From: Streptomyces sp. WAC08241
GTDB lineage: Bacteria; Actinomycetota; Actinomycetes; Streptomycetales; Streptomycetaceae
DNA length: 64,000 bases
Assembly (NCBI GenBank): GCA_007858575.1
Contig: CP042279.1
Span: 4,838,501-4,902,500, forward strand
Reading direction: 5' to 3'
The position numbers and the translations under genes were made by a program. The notes beneath the pieces are model-generated. The model had not been told where the DNA came from and did no database searches. It was given only the letters and a program-made list of their open reading frames with translations. Shown piece by piece: positions 20,772-30,523 of this stretch (its first letter is position 1; every line of letters starts with the position of its first letter).

Positions 20772-22960
20772 ACGTCTTCCCCGCCCTCTTCGCCTCCGCC
20801 ACCGCCGCGTCCGCGAAATCCCCCAGGAAGTACGGCTTCCCGTCCTTCACCTTCCACAGGAAGAGCCCGACGAGGTTCGCGACGACGCTCTCCCTGCCGT
20901 CCGAGGAGTACGTCTTGGCGAGGCCCTTGTACGGGGTCTGGCGCAGGCCGTTCGCCACTCCGGACGCCACCGACTCGGAGTGGTTCCCGACCGCCGTGCC
21001 CAGCGCCCGGAGCGTCCAGTTGACGACGTCGTACGCCTCCGTGGCGTACGGGTCGACGGGGGCGGTGCCGGGCAGTCCCCAGCGCTTGCGGTACGCGGCG
21101 GCGAAGTCCTTCGCCGCCGGGAGGCCGTCCGGGTCGACGCGGCCCGCGCCGAAGTACCAGCCCTCGGCCGCCGGGCCCGCGAGGTCGAGGAACTCCCGGG
21201 TGAAGGGCTGCTCGACGCTGCCGCAGGGTCCCCGGAAGCCTTGGGCGCGCAGGGCCTTCGCGCAGAGCGCGGCCCGGCGCGGCGAGACCCCCACGTACAT
21301 CACGGCCTGCGGGTCCGTCGCGAGGGCGGCCCGTACGGCGGGGCGAAGTCCTCGCCGTCCGCCCTCGACGGGGTGGGCGGTCACCGTCCCGCCCCTGGAC
21401 TGCGAGGGCGGGGTCTGCTTGAGGCTCTTGATCGCGAACCAGGTGGACCGGCCGCCGTCGCGGTCCTCCACGAGGGCGGTCCGGACGATCCCGCGCTCGG
21501 AGAGGTAGCGCACGAACGGGACGATCATCGTGTCCGGGGAGGGGCGGGGTTCGAAGTAGGTGCGCTGGGTGGTCTGGCCTCCACCGTGGTGCCGTTCGGG
21601 ACGGCGGCGAGGACGCTCACCAGGGGACGGAGCGGTCGACGAGCTCGGCCACGGCGGCGACCACGCTCGGGACGGTCGTCGGGCCGAGGACGCCGACGAG
21701 CCCCGGGTCCTCGAGCAGGGTGCGGGCGGCGGTCGTGGCGCGCTTTCCGTCCCCGCCGTCGTCCGCGACCCGCAGGACCACGTCGAAGGCCCGGTCAGGG
21801 CGGGCGTTGAAGGTCTCCACGGCCAGCCGCGCGCCGCGCTCCTGCGCCCGCCCGGCCTCCTCGGTGGGGCCGCTCAGGTCGGTGAGGACGCCGATCGTGT
21901 ACGCGGGAGGGCGGCGCCCTCGCCCGCTCCCGCGCCCTTCGGCGGGGCCACGGCCGAGGAGCCAGGCGGTCAGGCCGCCCGCGCCGGCGACGGCCACCGC
22001 CGAGCCGGCCGCCAGGGCGCGGCGGCGCGAGACCCCGTGGGGGTTCGGGGCCGCGAGCACGGTCGGTTCGGGGACCGGCAGGCCGAGGACGCGGGAGGAG
22101 CTCCGGGCGATGAGCGCGGGCAGGCCGGGCGGCAGCCAGTCCCCCGCCGGGCCCCCGGCTTCCCGAGGGCGGCCCTCACCTCCACGGCCGTGGGGCGGGC
22201 CGCCGGGTCCTTGGCCAGGCAGGCCGTGACCAGGGCAGGAGCGTGTCCGGGACCTCGCCGAGGTCCGGTTCCTCGTGGACGGTCCGGTAGACGACGGCGG
22301 CCACCGCGCCCGTACCGAAGGGGCGTTCGCCGGTGAGGGCGTACGCGAGGACGCAGCCGAGCGCGAAGACGTCGGCGGCCGGGCCGACCTCGTCCGGGCC
22401 GCCGGCGCGGGCCTGTTCGGGGGCGAGGAAGCCGGGGTGCCGATCATCGCGTCCGTGGCGGTCAGGGCGGTGGCCCCGGCGGACCGGGCGATGCCGAAGT
22501 CGATGAGGCGCGGCCCGTCGAGGGCGAGGAGGACGTTCCCCGGCTTCACGTCCCGGTGGACGAGCCCGGCCGCGTGCACGTCCGCGAGCGCGTCCGCGAG
22601 CCGGGCGCCCAGGGCCCGCACGGTCGGTTCGGGCAGGGCGCCGTGCAGGGCGACGGCTTCGGCGAGCGAGGGCCCGGGGACGAACTCGGTGGCCAGCCAG
22701 GGCTCCCGGGCCTCCGGGTCGGCGCCGAGGACGCGGACCACCCAGCGGCCGGTGATCCGCCCGGCGGTCCGGGTCTCGCGGCGGAACCGCTCCCGGAAGC
22801 CGGGGTCGGCGGCGTGCTCGGCACGGATGAGTTTGAGCGCGGCGAGCGTCCCGCCCGGGGTGCGGGCGAGGTAGACCACGCCCATGCCGCCGGCGCCGAG
22901 GCGGCCGAGGAGCCGGTGGCCGGCGATCGAGGACGGGTCGGCTCTGCGGAGCGGCCGCAC
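20770..22960 (-). CDS. Ser/Thr protein kinase fused to an ABC-type substrate-binding domain (frameshifted)
   Basis: Single-pass receptor-like kinase. Cytoplasmic kinase domain from the start: GHRLLGRLGAGGMGVVYLARTPGG (ATP loop), AALKLI (Lys), LVHRDVKPGNVLLALDG (catalytic loop) and LIDFGIARS (DFG). A membrane segment with a double-Arg start (SRRRALAAGSAVAVAGAGGLTAWLLG) follows. The outer half is a type-1 periplasmic-binding fold like branched-chain amino acid receptors: YTIGVLTDLSGP, GARLAVETFNARPD, and YATEAYDVVNWTLRALG. Frame breaks near 22430, 22230, 22165 and 21600. GTG start 22960, six bases after the upstream paralogue. Confidence 0.88.
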
Positions 22961-22966
22961 GGGCGA

Positions 22967-25696
22967 TCAGGCCTTCGCCAGGTTGGCGGGCACGGCGGGC
23001 GCGGCCCCGATCGACGTGTAGGCGCCGTTCCGCACGCCGTACACGAACGTGCCGACGCCGCTGAGGTCGCCGTACTCGTCGAAGGAGTACCCGCCCATGA
23101 CGCCGGTGTACTTCTCGGCCCGGAGCTGTGCCCAGAGGCCCTTGCGGGCCGGGGCCTGCCCGCCTTCGCGTTCCGGGCGAGCCGGTCGAGGACCATGTTC
23201 ACGACGTCGTACGACTCGCCCGTGTAGTACGCGGGAGGGGCGCCGTAGCGCTTGCGGTGCGCGGCGACGAACCCGGCGGTCCTCGCCCGGTCCGCGGCCT
23301 TGAGCTTGGTGTCCTTCTCGCGGGCCAGGGGGTCGAGGACGGGCACGCCGAAGAACCAGTTCTCGGCGGCGGGTCCGGCCTCCTTCAGGAAGGCGGGGCC
23401 GAAGGCGTGCTGGCCGACGAACCGGGGTCCGGTGAAGCCGAGTCCGGCGAGGGCGCGGGCGGCGAGGACGGCGGTCTCGCGGACCCCGCAGTGGACGTAC
23501 GCGTCCATGCCGGCGTCGATCATCTCGCCGAGGATCCGGCGGTAGTCGCGCGCGTGGGCGGGGACGACCCGGTAGTGCGGGGCGATCTTGGCCTGTCCGA
23601 AGCCGAACTGGATGCCGCGCACGAGCAGCCAACTGTACTGGTCGTCCGTGCGCTCCTGGAGGACCCCGGGCTTGCGGACGGCGGGCAGGAGCGTGACGGC
23701 GAACGCGAGGTAGGCGCCGCCCATGAGGTGGTTGGGCATGGCCCGCAGCACCGTGGCGTTGCGCGGGCTCTGCTCGTCCCGCCGGGTGAACAGGTTGAAC
23801 CCGGCGGAGGTGGTGAGCAGCGGGAGGCCGGACTCCTCGAAGGCGGGGAGCGCGGACTGTCCGGTGTCGTCGGAGGTGGGGCCGAGGACGGCGACGACGC
23901 CGGGGTCGGTGGTGAGCCTGCGGGCCGCTTCGAGGGCGGCGTTCCGGTCGCCCCGGTCGTCGGAGACCTTGAGTTCGAGGGCGAACGGCTTGTCCTCGCG
24001 GGCGTTGAACCGCTCGACGGCGAGGCGGGCGCCGCGCTCCTGGGCCCTTCCGATCTCCCCGGCCGGTCCGGAGAGGTCGGCGAGGACGCCGATCTTCCAG
24101 GTGGTGCGGGGCGGGGCGGCCTTGCCGTCGCCCTTCTTGTCGTCGTCCCCGAGGGCCGACCGGACGGCGAGGCTCTGCCGCCGGCGGCGAGGACGGCGGC
24201 GCCGGAGGCGAGGAGCAGGAAGCCGCGCCTGCTGCGCTTCGGCGGCTCCGCCGTTCCCGTGCCGGGCGCGGTCGCGTCGATCTCGGGCAGGGCGAGCATC
24301 CGGGCGGAGCGCTCGGCGATGGTCCGGACGACGGGGCGGGCAGCCACTCGGCGGCGGCGCCGGGGGCGTCCTCGACGAGCCGCATGCCGATCTCCGCGGC
24401 GGTCGGACGGGCGGCGGGGTCCTTGGCGAGGCAGGCCCGGACGAGGTCGAGCAGCTCCTCGGGCACGCCGGTGAGGTCGGGCGCGTCGTGGACGGTCCGG
24501 TAGAGGAGGGCGTCCGGGGTGCCGGTGCCGAAGGGCGGGCGCCCGGTCGCCGCGTAGGCGAGGAGGCAGCCGAGGGCGAAGACGTCGGCGGCGGGGCCGA
24601 CGGCGTCGGTGCGGGCCTCGGCCTGCTCGGGGGCGAGGAAGCCGGGGTGCCGACGACCATGTCGGTGGCGGTGAGGGCGGTCTCGCCGGTGGCGCGGGCG
24701 ATGCCGAAGTCGATGAGCCGGGGCCGTCGACGGCGAGCAGGACGTTTCCGGGTTTGACGTCCCGGTGGACGAGTCCGGCGGCGTGCACGGCGGCGAGGGC
24801 GCGGGCGACGGCCCGCCCGAGGAGGCGGACGCTCCGCCCGGGCAGCGCGCCGTGCGCGGCGACGGCCTCGCCGAGGGAGGCCCGGCGACGAAGGCGGTGG
24901 CCATCCAGGGCTCGGGGGCGTCCGGGTCGGCGCCGGTGACGGGGACGGCCCAGGGCTGGAGACCCGCCGGGCGGCCTCGACCTCCCGCCGGAACCGGGCC
25001 CGGAAGTCGGGCTGGTCGGCCCGGTCGGCGTGGGTGACCTTGACGGCGGCGAGCTCGCCGTTGGCCGTACGGCCCAGATAGACGACGCCCATGCCGCCCG
25101 CTCCGAGCCGCCCGAGCAGCCGGCAACCGGCGATGACGGAGGGTCGGAGGGAGGAGGGGTGGAGGTCGCCGGGGTGGGGGCGGGGAGGTGTGGCCGGGGG
25201 TGGGGTGGCTCGGCCGGGGGCGGGAAGTCTCGACCGGGGGCCGGGATGGCTCGCCGGGGGCCGGGACGGCTCGCCGGGGGCCGGGACGGCTCCGCCGGGG
25301 GCCGGGGCGGGGTCCCTGCGGGGTTCCCCGCGGGAGGCTGGGGAAGGAACGGGGCGGGGTCTCTGCCGGGCTCCCGGCCGGGGGGCCGGAGGCTGGGGCG
25401 GGAACGGGGGCTCGGACGGGGGCTGTTGGGGCGGTTGCGGGACGGCTGCCGGAGACGGGCTCTCCGCCGGGGACGGGCTCCCCGCCGGAGGTTCGGCCGG
25501 GGGCCGGGGTCCGCGTGTCCGGCCCCGGGCACGTTCCGGCGGCCGGCGCCGGGCCGGGCCGGCGGGGTCGGCAGGGGCCGATCCGGGGGTCGCGCGGCGG
25601 CTGGGGCCCGGCCCCGCTCGACGCCTTCCGGTCGTCCTCCGGCTCCCGCCCGTCCTCCGGCTCCCGGTCGTCTGCGGGGTTCACGGGGCGGCTCAT
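22967..25696 (-). CDS. Ser/Thr protein kinase fused to an ABC-type substrate-binding domain, paralogue with proline-rich N terminus (frameshifted)
   Basis: Same architecture as its downstream neighbour. Begins with about 200 Pro/Arg/Gly-rich residues, then the kinase (LLGRLGAGGMGVVYLGRTANGELAAVK, DVKPGN, LIDFGIARATG), a membrane anchor after a basic stretch (RRGFLLLASGAAVLAAGG), and the binding domain: WKIGVLADLSGPAGEIGRAQERGARLAVERFNAR, VVAVLGPTSDDTGQSALPAFEESGLPLLTTSAG, YYTGESYDVVNMVLDRLA and a C-terminal GGYSFDEYGDLSGVGTFVYGV. Many deletions. ATG 25696 is in an ATGA overlap with the lipoprotein gene. Ligand unknown. Confidence 0.86.
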   Translation of the reverse strand: MSRPVNPADDREPEDGREPEDDRKASSGAGPQPPRDPRIGPCRPRRPGPAPAAGTCPGPDTRTPAPGRTSGGEPVPGGEPVSGSRPATAPTAPVRAPVPAPASGPPAGSPAETPPRSFPSLPRGTPQGPRPGPRRSRPGPRRAVPAPGEPSRPPVETSRPRPSHPTPGHTSPPPPRRPPPLLPPTLRHRRLPAARAARSGRHGRRLSGPYGQRRARRRQGHPRRPGRPARLPGPVPAGGRGRPAGLQPWAVPVTGADPDAPEPWMATAFVAGPPSARPSPRTARCPGGASASSGGPSPAPSPPCTPPDSSTGTSNPETSCSPSTAPAHRLRHRPRHRRDRPHRHRHGRRHPGFLAPEQAEARTDAVGPAADVFALGCLLAYAATGRPPFGTGTPDALLYRTVHDAPDLTGVPEELLDLVRACLAKDPAARPTAAEIGMRLVEDAPGAAAEWLPAPSSGPSPSAPPGCSPCPRSTRPRPARERRSRRSAAGAASCSSPPAPPSSPPAAEPRRPVGPRGRRQEGRRQGRPAPHHLEDRRPRRPLRTGRGDRKGPGARRPPRRRAVQRPRGQAVRPRTQGLRRPGRPERRPRSGPQAHHRPRRRRRPRPHLRRHRTVRAPRLRGVRPPAAHHLRRVQPVHPAGRAEPAQRHGAAGHAQPPHGRRLPRVRRHAPARRPQARGPPGAHGRPVQLAARARHPVRLRTGQDRPALPGRPRPRARLPPDPRRDDRRRHGRVRPLRGPRDRRPRRPRPRRTRLHRTPVRRPARLRPRLPEGGRTRRRELVLRRARPRPPGPREGHQAQGRGPGEDRRVRRRAPQALRRPSRVLHGRVVRRREHGPRPARPEREGGQAPARKGLWAQLRAEKYTGVMGGYSFDEYGDLSGVGTFVYGVRNGAYTSIGAAPAVPANLAKA
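25207..25308. repeat. 20-bp tandem repeats in the kinase proline-rich region
   Basis: About five units of the form GGCTCGCCGGGGGCCGGGAC, two of them identical (25248-25267 and 25268-25287), flanked by degenerate copies. On the minus strand they encode Pro/Ser/Arg-rich sequence before the kinase domain. The 20-base period is not a multiple of 3, so copy changes would shift the frame. Confidence 0.8.
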
Positions 25697-26569
25697 GACT
25701 GGACCTCCAGCTCGTCCTTGACGCGTTCGAGCATGGTGACGAGGGCCTGGACCTGGGCGGTGACGGTGCCGACCGTCGTGTCGGTCGCCTGCTCGCTGTA
25801 GCCCGGGGCTCCCTTGACGACCGTGGCGACGGTGACCTGGCCGATCCGCGACTGGTACCAGCCGTAGAACTGCTTCCCGGGGACCGCGTCGCTGTAGTAG
25901 CCGCCGCGCTCGCCGAGGGAGTCGGTGGCGGTGTAGTTGCCGCCGAGGCCGAAGGGGTTGCCGAGGGAGATGAGCCCTCGATGCGCTCGCCGTCGCGCAG
26001 CCTCTGGTTCGGGCAGCGGAGCGCCTCCTCCAGGGTCTCGGCCATCTCCCAGTCGGCGTCGTCCTCGGTGCGGTGCACGGTGACGGTGGCGGCGACCCGG
26101 AGGGTTCCCCGGCCTTCGGCGGCGGGGACCTCGCTGTAGGCGGTGACGCTGGAGAGGACGTCGGAGGGCCGGGTGCCGGTCTCCCAGGAGCAGCCGTCCC
26201 CGAGCACGGGCCAGTAGTCGGGGCCGCTGAGGTACGGGGTGCGCTTCACGTAGTCCGGGCCCCAGGCGTCGGGCCCGGCGACGACGGCGAGCGCGATCCG
26301 CCTGGCGTCGGCGGCGTTCTTCGGCACCCGCTTCGGGTCGGGGGTGAAGTCCAGGGCGGTCGGCGTGGGGCGGGCGTGGGGTCCGGAGCGGCCGTGGCCG
26401 CACCGCCCGGGGTCGGCGCCCCGCTCGTACTCCCCTTCGTGCTCCCCTGGCCGCCGGGTTTCGCCCCGTCGTCGCGGTCGTCGCCGTCACCCGCGCATCC
26501 GGTCGCGATGAGCCCGCCCACCAGCACGGCACAGCAGACGCGCAGCAGTCTTCGGTCCCCGTACGCCAC
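25693..26569 (-). CDS. secreted lipoprotein of unknown function (frameshifted)
   Basis: Starts GTG 26569 after GGGGGAA. Signal peptide RRLLRVCCAVLVGGLIATGC ends in a lipobox (ATGC), followed by an acidic Gly/Asp/Thr/Pro linker of about 50 residues. The folded part begins NAADARRIALAVVAGPDAWGPDYVKRTPYLSGPDYWPVLGDGCSWE and ends ALVTMLERVKDELEVQS. No catalytic motif recognised. Overlaps the start of the first kinase-receptor gene (ATGA), so it is the first gene of a three-gene unit; a ligand-capture or sensory accessory role is an inference from position. Breaks near 26385 and 25975. Confidence 0.78.
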
Positions 26570-26653
26570 AGTTCCCCCACGGTCCCTACCCGGATTGCCC
26601 GAACGGCGATCAGATCGTACGACCCGCCGGGGCAACTCACCGTGGCTACAACC

Positions 26654-27069
26654 TCATTGGGACAAAGCGGTGGCACTCTCGCGACGCGCCTCGTCGTACC
26701 GCTCGCGGGCCTCCTGGACGGCGGCCACCCGCTGCTCGCTCCAGTGGGCGAGCGCCCAGACCTGGCGGGCGGCCTCGGTGCCGAGCGGGGTGAGGGCGTA
26801 GTCGACGCGGGCGGGATGACCGGCTTGGCGTCGCGGTGGACGAAGCCGTCGCGCTCCAGGGTCCGGAGCGTCTGGGCCAGCATCTTCTCGCTGACGTTCC
26901 CGATGCGGCGGCGCAGCTCGCTGAAGCGGTACGGGCGCTCCAGGAGGGACGCCATGACGAGGACGCCCCAGCGGCTGGTGACGTGCTCCAGGACCGCCCG
27001 CGAGGGGCACATCGGTTCGAAGACGTCGGGCAGCGGAGCCATCGCATTCACCTCTTCACTTACCTCCAT
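26654..27069 (-). CDS. HxlR-family transcriptional regulator (frameshifted)
   Basis: Winged-helix MarR-like repressor. CPSRAVLEHVTSRWGVLVMASLLERPYRFSELRRRIGNVSEKMLAQTLRTLERDGFVHR is the whole HxlR DNA-binding domain; after one missing base near 26815 it continues VDYALTPLGTEAARQVWALAHWSEQRV. Two possible starts: ATG 27069 (MEVSEEVNAM) or ATG 27042 (MAPLPDVFEP). Divergent from an NmrA-type reductase gene, the common HxlR/quinone-reductase pairing, so it probably represses that gene and itself. Confidence 0.9.
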
Positions 27070-27071
27070 GC

Positions 27072-27171
27072 CAGTACCTTACTTCAAAGTGGGCACTTCC
27101 GAAAAGTTAGTGCCGGTCCTACGGTGAGTACACCGTTTCACGTTCACGCACCCCACACCCAAGGAAGCACC
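27072..27171. promoter_or_regulatory. divergent control region between the HxlR and NmrA-type genes
   Basis: A locally AT-richer stretch. AGTACCTTACTTCAAAG (27072-27088) resembles a half of the AGTAC-TTACTTT operators known for HxlR/QorR regulators, and GGTGAGTAC lies in the opposite sense at about 27123-27131. The match is imperfect and the assignment rests on the family and on the divergent layout. AAGGAAG before 27172 is the ribosome-binding site of the reductase gene. Confidence 0.5.
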
Positions 27172-28055
27172 ATGAGCATCGTCGTCACCGGAGCCACCGG
27201 ACAGCTCGGCCGTCTCGTCGTCGACGCCCTCCTCGCCGCCGCCCCCGCCGAGGCCACCGCCCCCGCCGGGCGGATCGTCGCCGTCGTCCGCGACAAGGAG
27301 AAGGCCGCGGACCTGGCCGAGCGCGGGGTCGAGCTGCGGATCGCCGACTACAGCCGCCCCGAGACCCTGGCGGACGCCTTCGAGGTCGGCGACCGGGTGC
27401 TCCTGATCTCCGGCAGCGAGGTCGGCCGGCGCGTCGCGCAGCACGCCGCCGTGATCGACGCGGCGAAGGCGGCGGGCGTGGCCCAGCTCGCGTACACCGG
27501 CGTCCTCGGCGGCGACGACGCCGACTTCGAGCTGGCCGCCGAGCACAAGGAGACCGAGCGCCTGATCCTCGCCTCCGGCCTGCCGTACACCTTCCTCCGC
27601 AACGGCTGGTACAGCGAGAACTACACCGCCAACCTCGCCCCCGTCCTCGCCCACGGCGCCGTCGTCTCCAACGCCGGCGAGGGCCGGATCGCCTCCGCCT
27701 CCCGCGCCGACTACGCCGCCGCGGCGGCCGCCGTCCTGACCGGCCCGGCCGAGGAGCACCTGAACAAGGTCTACGAGCTGAGCGGCGACACCGCCTGGTC
27801 CTTCGCCGAGTACGCGGCCGAGGTCGCCGCCCGGTCCGGCCGCGAGGTGACGTACACCCCGTCTCCGCCGAGACCCACCTGGAGATTCTCACCGGCGCCG
27901 GCCTCCCGCGCCCCTTCGCCGAGATCCTGGTCGACGTCGACCGGGCCGCCGAGCACGGCGCGCTCGCCCTGCGGACCGGCGACCTGACCCGGCTGATCGG
28001 CCGCCCGACCACCCCGGTCGGCGTCTCGGTCCAGGAAGCGCTCGACGCCTCCTGA
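27172..28055 (+). CDS. NmrA-like/atypical SDR NAD(P)H:quinone oxidoreductase (frameshifted)
   Basis: N-terminal Rossmann motif IVVTGATGQLGRLVVDALL, then VVRDKEKAADLAERGVELRIADY, AYTGVLGG and LASGLPYTFLRNGWYSENYT, the pattern of QorB-type quinone reductases. One C is missing near 27862 (TYTPVSAETH); the true C terminus LEILTGAGLPRPFAEILVDVDRAAEHGAL...ALDAS ends at 28055. About 294 residues, normal for QOR2. Probably reduces quinones with NADPH in a stress response controlled by the divergent HxlR regulator. Confidence 0.88.
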
Positions 28056-28070
28056 CGACCGCCGGGCCGC

Positions 28071-28180
28071 CCGTACCGCCGGGCCGCCACGGCCGTGCCG
28101 CCGGGCCCTCATGCCCGTACCGCCGGACCGTCATGACCGTACCGCCGGGCCGTCATGACCGTATAGCGGTACGGGCATGA
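28071..28180. repeat. five 22-bp tandem repeats upstream of rarD
   Basis: Units start at 28071, 28093, 28115, 28137 and 28159. The common form starts CCGTACCGCCGGGCC and ends GTCATGA; the third and fourth differ at one base. A partial unit precedes at about 28058. The last unit is diverged and contains CCGTA-TAGCGG-TACGG, an inverted repeat. Non-coding gap between the reductase stop and rarD. Confidence 0.92.
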
Positions 28181-28252
28181 CAACCCGCCCCGTGCGGCGC
28201 TACCGTCGTCGGAGCGGCCGACAGGACGGCGCGGCACAGGGCGGGAGGTCCG

Positions 28253-29282
28253 ATGAAGACGGAGAACGAGGGGCGAGCAGGCCTGCTCTACGGGATCGGC
28301 GCCTACGGCATGTGGGGCCTGGTCCCCTCTTCTGGCCGCTCCTCAAGCCCGCCGGGGCGATGGAGATCCTCGCCCACCGGATGGTGTGGTCCCTGGTCTT
28401 CGTGGGGCTCGCCCTGCTCGTCCTGCGCCGCTGGGGCTGGGTGCGGGAGCTGGCGCGCAGTCCGCGCAAGCTCGGCCTGATCACCCTCGCCGCCACCGTC
28501 ATCACCGTGAACTGGGGCCTCTACATCTGGTCCGTGAACGCGGGCCACGTCGTCGAGGCCTCCCTCGGCTACTTCATCAACCCGCTCGTCACCATCGCGC
28601 TCGGCGTCCTCGTCCTCCAGGAGCGGCTGCGCCCGGCGCAGTGGGCGGCGGTCGGGATCGGCTTCGCGGCCGTGCTCGTCCTCGCGATCGGGTACGGGCA
28701 GCCGCCGTGGATCTCCTCGTCCTCGCCTTCTCCTTCGCGCTCTACGGCCTGGGTGAAGAAGAAGGTGAACATCGGGGGCCTGGAGTCGCTGGCCGCCGAG
28801 ACCGCCGTCCAGTTCCTGCCCGCCCTCGCGTACCTGGTCTGGCTCGGCAGCCGGGGCACCCTGGCGTTCGGCGCGCACGGCGCCGGCCACACTGCGCTGC
28901 TCGCCGCCACCGGCCTGGTCACGGCGATCCCGCTGGTCTGCTTCGGCGCGGCGGCGATCCGCGTCCCGCTGTCGACGCTCGGCCTCCTCCAGTACCTCGC
29001 GCCGACCTTCCAGTTCCTCCTCGGCGTCCTCTACTTCCACGAGGCGATGCCGCCGGAGCGCTGGGCGGGCTTCTCCCTCGTCTGGCTCGCCCTGACGATC
29101 CTCACCTGGGACGCGCTGCGGACGAACCGGCGCAACCGGGCGGCGATCGCGGCGGCGGGCACGGCCGGGACCACGGGCACGGCCGGAGCCACGGGCACGG
29201 CCGGGACCACGGAACCGGCCGGGACCCCGGGCCGGTCGAAGGTGCGGGGCCGGTCCGGACCGCGCCCACGACCGGACGCTGA
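28253..29282 (+). CDS. rarD: EamA-family transporter RarD (frameshifted)
   Basis: Ten-helix drug/metabolite-type permease. GRAGLLYGIGAYGMWGLVPLFWP, EILAHRMVWSLVFV, VNWGLYIWSVNAGHVVEASLGYFINPLVTIALGVLVLQERL and VPLSTLGLLQYLAPTFQFLLGVLYFHE are all RarD hallmarks. One C missing near 28325 (LVPLFW) and others near 28725 and in the tail. The C terminus has three 18-bp repeats (29165-29218) encoding GTAGTT-like units; the likely stop is at 29282 in the third frame (VEGAGPVRTAPTTGR). Substrate unknown. ATG has GGGAGG upstream. Confidence 0.88.
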
Positions 29283-29394
29283 CTGTACGGCCCCGACCGC
29301 CGGGGCGTACGGGTGCTCACGGGCCGCCCACGGGTCGTCCGGCCCCGGAATAACCGGTGGTGAGGGACGGGGCCCCGCCCCACCCCTGAACCCC

Positions 29395-29986
29395 ATGGAA
29401 GAACCGAAGTACCGGATCCGCGCGCTCCACACCGAGCGCACGGTCACCGTCTACCAGGCGTACCGGCCCGAGATCGGGCTTCCGGCGGCGCGGGAGGGCC
29501 GGTTTCCGGCCGTCTGGAAGCGGGACCGGATGACGTGGATCAAGCCGTCGTTCCTGTGGATGATGTACCGCTCGGGCTGGGGCCTGAAGGAGGGCCAGGA
29601 GACCGTCCTGGCCGTGGAGATCACCCGCGAGGGGTTCGAGTGGGCCCTGCGGAACGCCTGCCTCTCCCACTACGCGCGCGGCTTCCACCCCGACCGGGAC
29701 GCGTGGCGGCGGCAGTTGCGGGCGTCCCCGGCCCGGGTCCAGTGGGACCCGGAGCGCGACCCCGCCTGGACCCCTCCCGTACCGCTCGCTCCAGCTCGGC
29801 CTGGCGGGCGAGGCGTCCCGCCGGTACGCGGACGAGTGGACGGTGTCGATCACCGACGTGACCCTGCTCGCCCACCGCGTCCACGCCCTGGTCCGGGCCG
29901 GCGACGTGGACGGCGCCCGCGCGCTGCTGCCCCGGGAGGAGCCGTACCCGGAGCCGGAGGGGCTCCTGGACCACCTGCGGGCCTGA
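29395..29986 (+). CDS. DUF4291 family protein (one frameshift)
   Basis: Opening sequence YRIRALHTERTVTVYQAYRPEIGLPAAREGRFPAVWKRDRMTWIKPSFLWMMYRSGWG is the DUF4291 signature, followed by EITREGFEWALRNACLSHY and VQWDPERDP. A missing base near 29780 moves the rest (RSLQLGLAGEASRRYADEWTVSITDVTLLAHRVHALV) to another frame, ending at 29986. About 197 residues, usual for the family. Biochemical function is not known. Confidence 0.9.
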
Positions 29987-30057
29987 CGGGGCCGCCCGTT
30001 CCGGCGGAAAGAACCGTTCCGGTGGCACGGGCGGGGAGGGACGTTACAACCGGTTCC

Positions 30058-30523
30058 ATGAAACCCCTGCACTGGAAGCTCGTCGTCGACGCCACGGACC
30101 CGCACGCGCAGGCCGCCTTCTGGGCCGCCGCCCTGCACTACCGGGAGGAGGACCACAGTCCGCTCGTGCGGCGGCTCCTCGACCTGGGGGCCGTGCCCGA
30201 CGGTGACGACCACCGTGCACGGGGGCACGGAGGACGAGCGGCTCGGCTGGCGGGACCTCGCCGCCGTGCGGCACCCGGACGAGCCGTACGACGAGGACAC
30301 CGACGCGGGTCTCGGCCACCGGATCCTCTTCCAGCGGGTCCCGGAGGCGAAGACCGTCAAGAACCGCGTCCACCTGGACCTCCACGCGGAGGCGGGCGCC
30401 CGCGACAAGGAGGTCGCCCGCCTGATCGACCTCGGCGCGACGGTCCTGCACGAGGTGAACGAGCCGTCGGGCTCGTGGGTGGGTCATGGCGGATCCGGAG
30501 CGGAACGAGTTCTGCGTGCAGTA
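30058..30523 (+). CDS. VOC superfamily (glyoxalase/bleomycin-resistance-like) protein (frameshifted)
   Basis: Starts PLHWKLVVDATDPHAQAAFWAAALHYREED, the first beta-alpha-beta-beta-beta half, and continues after a missing base near 30200 with RILFQRVPEAKTVKNRVHLDLHAEAG...EVARLIDLGATVLHEVNE, then VMADPERNEFCVQ (DPEGNEFCV motif) after another near 30480. These are the Streptomyces VOC proteins annotated as glyoxalase-like; metal and substrate cannot be read from the sequence. About 155 residues. Confidence 0.82.

Noticed and set aside
20770..25696. Two separate kinase genes and two separate substrate-binding protein genes
   Set aside because: The breaks between kinase and binding parts are frameshifts within continuous family sequence, a membrane segment joins the halves, and no start or ribosome-binding site precedes the binding domains.
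28071..28180. CRISPR array of 22-bp repeats
   Set aside because: Units follow one another with no spacers.
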